NCBI GenBank assembly: GCA_023429855.1
Contig: JAEZDB010000137.1
Coordinates: 1-9,173, forward strand
Length of the DNA: 9,173 nt
DNA from: Actinomycetes bacterium
GTDB taxonomy: Bacteria; Actinomycetota; Thermoleophilia; Solirubrobacterales; Solirubrobacteraceae
Direction: 5' to 3'
The notes below the pieces were generated by a model. The model was not told the origin of the DNA and made no database searches. It was given only the letters and a program-made list of their open reading frames with translations. Below, piece after piece: positions 6,008 to 9,173 of the stretch. How positions within the stretch are numbered: the first letter of the stretch is position 1; every line of letters begins with the position of its first letter. The position numbers and the translations under genes are program-made.

Positions 6008-6910
6008 CTAGCCGAGCGGCCCGTCAAGCGCGGCCGGCGGCACGATCCCGAACTCATCGCGCAGCACCGCAGCAAGCTCGCGGGGCTCGACCTCGCGCCG
6101 GCCTTGGCGTCCGACCTCGTCGACGACGAACTCGCCGGGCACGAGCTTGCGCTGGCCGTCGGTCGTCGCGCGCAGCAGGAGCGTGCGCTTGCCCTCAGCG
6201 GTCGCGCGAAGCACCACGAGGGTGCGGCGCATGTGTGAGAGGTCGTGCGTGGCGACGAAGTGGTTGGCCGCCTCGACGTCGACCGGGTAGACCGGGCGCG
6301 GATCGACGAGGTAGAGCGTGGTCCACGGTCCGTCGACCGAGCGGGCCGTCTCCATCGCCCACTCGCCGTCGTGGTCGACGAGTCGGTAGCGGTCGACGCC
6401 CAGCTGCTGCTCGAGACCGGCCTCGGGGATGAGCGGGCCGTTGAGCGTCGCGCGGCCGAAGCCGGCGTCGACGAGCCGCGGCGGCGCATCGACCGCCGTG
6501 ACGAGCAGCGCGAGGTGGGTGCGCGGCCGGACCTCGCCGGGCTCAAGCCCGACCATCGCACGGGCTGCCAGCAGCTGCACCTCGTAGCCGAGCGCGGCGA
6601 GCGCCCCGCCGAGGAGCATGTTGTGCTCGAAGCAGTAGCCGCCGCGCGTGCCGGAGAGCATCTTGGCGAGCAGCGCGTGGTGATCGAGCGAGACCGGCTC
6701 GTCGAGCAGCGCGCTGAGGTTCTCGAACGGGATCGCGTGCAGGTGCGCGAGCTGGATCTCAGCCAGGGCGCTGAGCGTCGGCTCGGCTGGTGCGTCGACG
6801 CCGATGAACGCGAGGTAGCGCGCGAGGTCCTCGCTGCTCAGCGCCGGCGGGGTGCCATCCCAGGTGCGCTGGATCGGGTTCGGCGGCGCTGCCACCGTGG
6901 CGTCAGCCAC
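6008..6910 (-). CDS. nat: Arylamine N-acetyltransferase (NAT)
   Basis: A 300-residue acetyl-CoA-dependent arylamine/hydrazine N-acetyltransferase, a cytosolic enzyme that transfers acetyl by a Cys-linked intermediate. The catalytic triad is visible: Cys-93 in RGGYCFEHN, His-132 in RPRTHLALL, Asp-148 in LVDAGFG. Other family marks are the N-terminal YLAFIGVDAPAEPTLSALAE and HLHAIPFENLSALL. The length is slightly above the usual 270-285 residues because of about 25 Pro/Ala-rich residues before the first helix. The frame is open to 6997, but that would overlap the serine acetyltransferase by 95 bp. GTG 6910, whose first eight bases GTGGCTGA contain the upstream TGA stop, is the best start; GTG 6895 is an alternative. 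The overlap implies translational coupling with the acetyltransferase upstream. Its natural substrate here is unknown. Confidence 0.92.
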   Translation of the reverse strand: MADATVAAPPNPIQRTWDGTPPALSSEDLARYLAFIGVDAPAEPTLSALAEIQLAHLHAIPFENLSALLDEPVSLDHHALLAKMLSGTRGGYCFEHNMLLGGALAALGYEVQLLAARAMVGLEPGEVRPRTHLALLVTAVDAPPRLVDAGFGRATLNGPLIPEAGLEQQLGVDRYRLVDHDGEWAMETARSVDGPWTTLYLVDPRPVYPVDVEAANHFVATHDLSHMRRTLVVLRATAEGKRTLLLRATTDGQRKLVPGEFVVDEVGRQGRREVEPRELAAVLRDEFGIVPPAALDGPLG

Positions 6911-7655
6911 CGGCGGGGCTCGGGCCGTTGCCGCGGCTGCGCAGCGTCGCGCGTTCGCCGTCGGCCGGGGCGACTGCAGGGGCGGGAGTGCCGCCAAGCC
7001 GCTCGATCTGGCGCTCCAGCTCGGCGATTCGAGCGGAGAGGGCGTCCATCGCGTCGGCGACCGGGTCGGGCAGGTGCGCCCAGTCGGCGTCGGGGCCCGA
7101 CGGGCGCTTGCCCTCGATGCGCACCGGGTGGCCAGGAACGCCGACCACGGTGGAGTCTTTGGGCACGTTGTGGATCACGACGCTGTTGGCGCCGATCTTC
7201 GCGCCATCGCCGACGGTGATCGGCCCGAGCAGCTTCGCGCCACTGCCGATCGTCACGCCGTTGCCGATCGTCGGGTGCCGCTTGCCTTGCTGCAGCCCCG
7301 TGCCGCCCAAGGTGACGCCCTGGTAGATCGTCACGTTGTCGCCGATCTCAGCCGTCTCGCCGATCACGACGCCGCTGCCGTGGTCGATGAAGAGACCCTG
7401 CCCGATCTGCGCGGCCGGGTGAATCTCGATGCCGGTGCGCCGCCGCGCGAAGTGCGCGATCAGGTGCGGGACGGCGGGCACGCCGGCGCCGCGGAGCGCT
7501 GAGGCGACGCGGTGCGCGAGCAGCGCGTGGACGCCGGGCCAGGTCGCGAGCACGAGCGCGTGGTTGGTGGCGGTCGCGGCCGGGTCTCGCTCCCGGGCGG
7601 CGATCACGTCGCGCCGCACCTCTGCGGCGATCCGCCGCACCATTCCGATGGCCAT
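6903..7655 (-). CDS. cysE: Serine O-acetyltransferase (CysE/EpsC type)
   Basis: A 250-residue enzyme making O-acetylserine from serine and acetyl-CoA, the first step of cysteine synthesis. The left-handed beta-helix of hexapeptide repeats spans about 74-178. Active-site segments: GIEIHPAAQIG (75-85; Glu-77 at the place of E. coli Asp-143, as in Bacillus-type enzymes), FIDHGSGVVIGET with catalytic His-92, YQGVTLGGTG (111-120), RHPTIG with His-127, and GVPGHPV at the helix end. The N-terminal helical part is short (about 70 residues), as in the EpsC subfamily. After the catalytic domain there is a roughly 60-residue tail with a heptad-like helix (DALSARIAELERQIERLGG, 202-220) and a Pro/Ala end. 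The ATG 7655 is chosen over GTG 7664 because TAGCGT lies 7 nt before it. It overlaps NAT by 8 nt. No cysK is in the window. Confidence 0.93.
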   Translation of the reverse strand: MAIGMVRRIAAEVRRDVIAARERDPAATATNHALVLATWPGVHALLAHRVASALRGAGVPAVPHLIAHFARRRTGIEIHPAAQIGQGLFIDHGSGVVIGETAEIGDNVTIYQGVTLGGTGLQQGKRHPTIGNGVTIGSGAKLLGPITVGDGAKIGANSVVIHNVPKDSTVVGVPGHPVRIEGKRPSGPDADWAHLPDPVADAMDALSARIAELERQIERLGGTPAPAVAPADGERATLRSRGNGPSPAGG

Positions 7656-7662
7656 GCGGCTC

Positions 7663-7668
7663 ACGCTA
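7663..7668 (-). promoter_or_regulatory. -10 element (TAGCGT) of a leaderless serine acetyltransferase transcript
   Basis: TAGCGT on the minus strand, 7 nt before ATG 7655, inside the 11-mer CCGCTAGCGTG shared with the cupin promoter. Transcription would start at the ATG. The upstream 78 bp to the signal peptidase stop is free of genes and contains the direct repeat CGCAAAC-GC-CGCAAAC on the minus strand (about 7723-7738), whose role is unknown. No -35 consensus is clear. Confidence 0.55.
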
Positions 7669-7746
7669 GCGGGAATTTCGCCACATCGCTGCTCACGTTG
7701 CGAATGCCCAAAGACCCTGGAGTTTGCGGCGTTTGCGAGGAGTCGA

Positions 7747-8385
7747 TCAGAGCGCGCCGATGCGGCTGGGCGGCCAGTAGCTGCCGAAGACGCGCCCGAT
7801 GATCTGCGCCCGCGGGACCGGCCCCCAGAAGCGCGAGTCGCTGCTGTCGCCGCGGTTGTCGCCCATCACGAAGTACGAGCCGCGTGGCACCGTGAACTCG
7901 GCGAGGTTGCAGATCTCCTGTTCGCAGTCGGTGGCGAACGGCTCCGTCACCGGCTGGCCGTTGCGCACGACGTGGCCGCCCGTGATCGCGATGCGATCGC
8001 CGGGCACGCCGACGACGCGCTTGACGAAGCTGATGTGGGTGCGTCCGCGCAACGGCACCAGGCACGCGGTGCCTGGCCGACGGCGCGAGCCGCACTCGTG
8101 CGCGGCGCCCGTTTCGGCGCCGCCGGGCGCCTTGAACACGACGATCTCGTCGACCTTCGGCGACCACTTCTCGTCGCTGAGGTGATCGGCCACGATGCGC
8201 TGCCCGACGATCGCCGTCGGCGCCATCGAGCCCGACGACACCCGGTAGGGCTTGACCAGCGAGAGCGCCCAGAGCACGACGAGCGCAAAGAGCAGCGAGC
8301 TGCCGATGAGCGCGAAGCGGTCGACCGGCCGCCGCTCGGGCCGCCGGAACCGTGGTGCGATCGGTGCTGCCGCGTGGGACGCCAT
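7747..8385 (-). CDS. lepB: Type I signal peptidase
   Basis: A 212-residue membrane serine protease that removes Sec and Tat signal peptides on the outer face of the membrane. A basic, Pro/Arg-rich cytoplasmic end (1-23) is followed by one membrane helix (24-44), then box B SSGSMAPT with nucleophile Ser-53, box D FVKRVVGVPGD with general-base Lys-122, and box E MGDNRGDSSDSRFWGPV (174-190). Two cysteine pairs lie in the exported domain: C98/C108 in a loop between boxes C and D, and C154/C159 (CEQEIC) between boxes D and E. Both are likely disulfides. The frame is open to 8502, but ATG 8385 gives the normal N-terminal layout and avoids overlap with the divergent gene. The gene precedes the serine acetyltransferase by 91 bp; no functional link is evident. 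Confidence 0.94.
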   Translation of the reverse strand: MASHAAAPIAPRFRRPERRPVDRFALIGSSLLFALVVLWALSLVKPYRVSSGSMAPTAIVGQRIVADHLSDEKWSPKVDEIVVFKAPGGAETGAAHECGSRRRPGTACLVPLRGRTHISFVKRVVGVPGDRIAITGGHVVRNGQPVTEPFATDCEQEICNLAEFTVPRGSYFVMGDNRGDSSDSRFWGPVPRAQIIGRVFGSYWPPSRIGAL

Positions 8386-8396
8386 GGCGATGACGA

Positions 8397-8402
8397 ATCG
8401 TA
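8397..8402 (-). promoter_or_regulatory. Possible -10 element (TACGAT) of the signal peptidase gene
   Basis: TACGAT on the minus strand matches TANNNT and lies 11 nt before ATG 8385, so the 5' leader would be only about 4 nt. There is no Shine-Dalgarno site. The spacing is longer than for the TAG elements of the neighbours, so this is less certain. Confidence 0.4.
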
Positions 8403-8486
8403 GCGGTGCACTGGGGCCGGGTCGATCGGGCGTGGAGACCGGCGTGAGGGGCCGCCACCGGCCTGGGGTGTCTCGGCGCCCGTCGC

Positions 8487-8492
8487 TAGGCT
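8487..8492 (+). promoter_or_regulatory. -10 element (TAGGCT) of a leaderless hydrolase transcript
   Basis: TAGGCT fits TANNNT and lies 8 nt before ATG 8501, preceded by CGC as in the cupin and serine acetyltransferase elements. Transcription would begin at the ATG. No -35 consensus and no Shine-Dalgarno site are visible in the 115-bp divergent spacer shared with the signal peptidase gene. Confidence 0.5.
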
Positions 8493-8500
8493 GCGCGGCC

Positions 8501-9130
8501 ATGGCGCGCTACTTGCTCCTGCACGGCTACGGCGGCGTCGGCCCCGACCACTGGCTCGTCTGGCTCTCGACCGAGCTGCGCGCCCGCGGCCACATGGCGC
8601 GGCTGCGGAAGCTGCCGAAGCCCACCGAGCCGACGCTGCAGACGTGGACGGCGACCTTGCGCGAGCGACTGGTCGCGCTCGACGCCGCGCCGGGGTTGCC
8701 CGAAGAGGAGCGCGGCGAGCGCGGTGACCCGGCCGGCCCGTTGATCGTCGTCGCGCACTCGCTGGGCGCTCGCGCGTGGATCGACCACCTCGTGCACTTC
8801 GAACCAGGCTTGCCGATCGCTGATCGCGTGGCGCTGATCGCGCCGCCGCAGCTGCCGTCGGGCGAGCACGCGGAGCTGATCCACGGCTTCTACGACATGG
8901 ACCTCTCCCCCGTCGACGCCGCCGTCGCCGCGCGCTCGACGCGTGCGGTGATCTCGTCGTCCGACGAGTTCTGGCCCGACTCCGGGGCGATCCCGGCGAT
9001 CGTGGAGCCGCTCGGCGTGCCGTGCGACGCGCTCGGCCCCTGCGGGCACTTTGAGCCGGCCGACGGCTTCGGGCCCTGGCCCGGGTTGCTGGCGTGGTGC
9101 CTCGGCGAGGCCGAGACGATCACCCGCTAG
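8501..9130 (+). CDS. RBBP9/YdeN-family alpha/beta serine hydrolase
   Basis: A 209-residue small alpha/beta hydrolase of the Ser_hydrolase (RBBP9/YdeN) family. The N-terminus YLLLHGYGG (4-12) with DHW (16-18) is the family start. The nucleophile elbow is AHSLGA with Ser-87, the acid is Asp-155 in SSSDEFW, and the base is His-183 in GPCGHFEPADGFGPWP, whose GHF...G.G.WP pattern is typical of the family. The elbow has Ala where GxSxG usually has its first Gly. A charged insertion rich in Glu/Arg/Gly (66-77) sits before the nucleophile strand. There is no export signal. The frame is open upstream to 8252, but ATG 8501 matches the family start and the -10-like element. The substrate is unknown; members have esterase or unclear activity. 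It is divergent from the signal peptidase and is the last gene seen; the final 43 bases hold no recognisable feature. Confidence 0.9.
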   Translation: MARYLLLHGYGGVGPDHWLVWLSTELRARGHMARLRKLPKPTEPTLQTWTATLRERLVALDAAPGLPEEERGERGDPAGPLIVVAHSLGARAWIDHLVHFEPGLPIADRVALIAPPQLPSGEHAELIHGFYDMDLSPVDAAVAARSTRAVISSSDEFWPDSGAIPAIVEPLGVPCDALGPCGHFEPADGFGPWPGLLAWCLGEAETITR

Positions 9131-9173
9131 CGCGGCGCTGCGCTCTGCGCGGCGGGATCGCGTTTGAAGTGGC

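Noticed and set aside
6911..6997. Extension of NAT to the upstream ATG at 6997
   Set aside because: It would overlap the serine acetyltransferase by 95 bp and add an Ala/Pro/Arg-rich segment not found in NAT enzymes.
6245..7219. Plus-strand frame spanning the NAT and serine acetyltransferase junction
   Set aside because: It covers parts of two well-supported minus-strand genes and shows only Arg-rich low-complexity translation.
9131..9173. GC-rich stretch after the hydrolase as a terminator
   Set aside because: GCGC blocks can pair in several weak ways with no stable unique stem and no T run.

Overview
The window is high-GC DNA (mostly G/C third codon positions, GTG starts, few A/T runs) with dense genes and short intergenic gaps. 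The proteins, the near absence of Shine-Dalgarno sites and the -10-like TAG motifs just before start codons suggest a soil actinobacterium. A member of the Thermoleophilia/Solirubrobacterales is my best guess, but this is inference from style and not a database match.

Layout, left to right: (1) a large secreted multidomain protein on the minus strand (51-3263) with a signal peptide, SdiA-regulated-type beta-propeller, cadherin-like domain, two tandem lamin-tail domains, an ASH/choice-of-anchor-type domain, 21 collagen-like Gly-X-Y triplets and a C-terminal beta-sandwich. (2) A divergent intergenic region with an inverted repeat, then a plus-strand queuosine-salvage glycosylase gene of the Qng1/DUF2419 family (3427-4299). 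(3) A convergent junction with a 25-bp dyad, then a minus-strand run: a small cupin (4348-4854), a classical short-chain dehydrogenase with a Lys/Ala-rich tail (4901-5860) preceded by a 22-bp palindromic operator candidate, an arylamine N-acetyltransferase (6008-6910) overlapping a serine O-acetyltransferase (6903-7655), and a type I signal peptidase (7747-8385). (4) Divergent from the peptidase, an RBBP9/YdeN-type serine hydrolase (8501-9130).

The genes are mostly unrelated single housekeeping or accessory functions. The only translational coupling is between the two acetyl-CoA-dependent acetyltransferases (cysE-like and NAT). The SDR and cupin are adjacent and may be co-expressed, but the cupin has its own promoter-like element. 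Signal peptidase I could process the large secreted protein, as it would any secretome member; nothing specific links them.

I see no defence system, mobile element, CRISPR array, tRNA or rRNA, and no clear new multigene system. The most interesting signals are a recurrent TAG-centred -10 element placed 13-14 nt before several start codons, implying leaderless transcripts; the SDR operator; the architecture of the secreted collagen/lamin-tail protein; two extra cysteine pairs in the signal peptidase; and a eukaryote-type queuine salvage enzyme in a bacterium.
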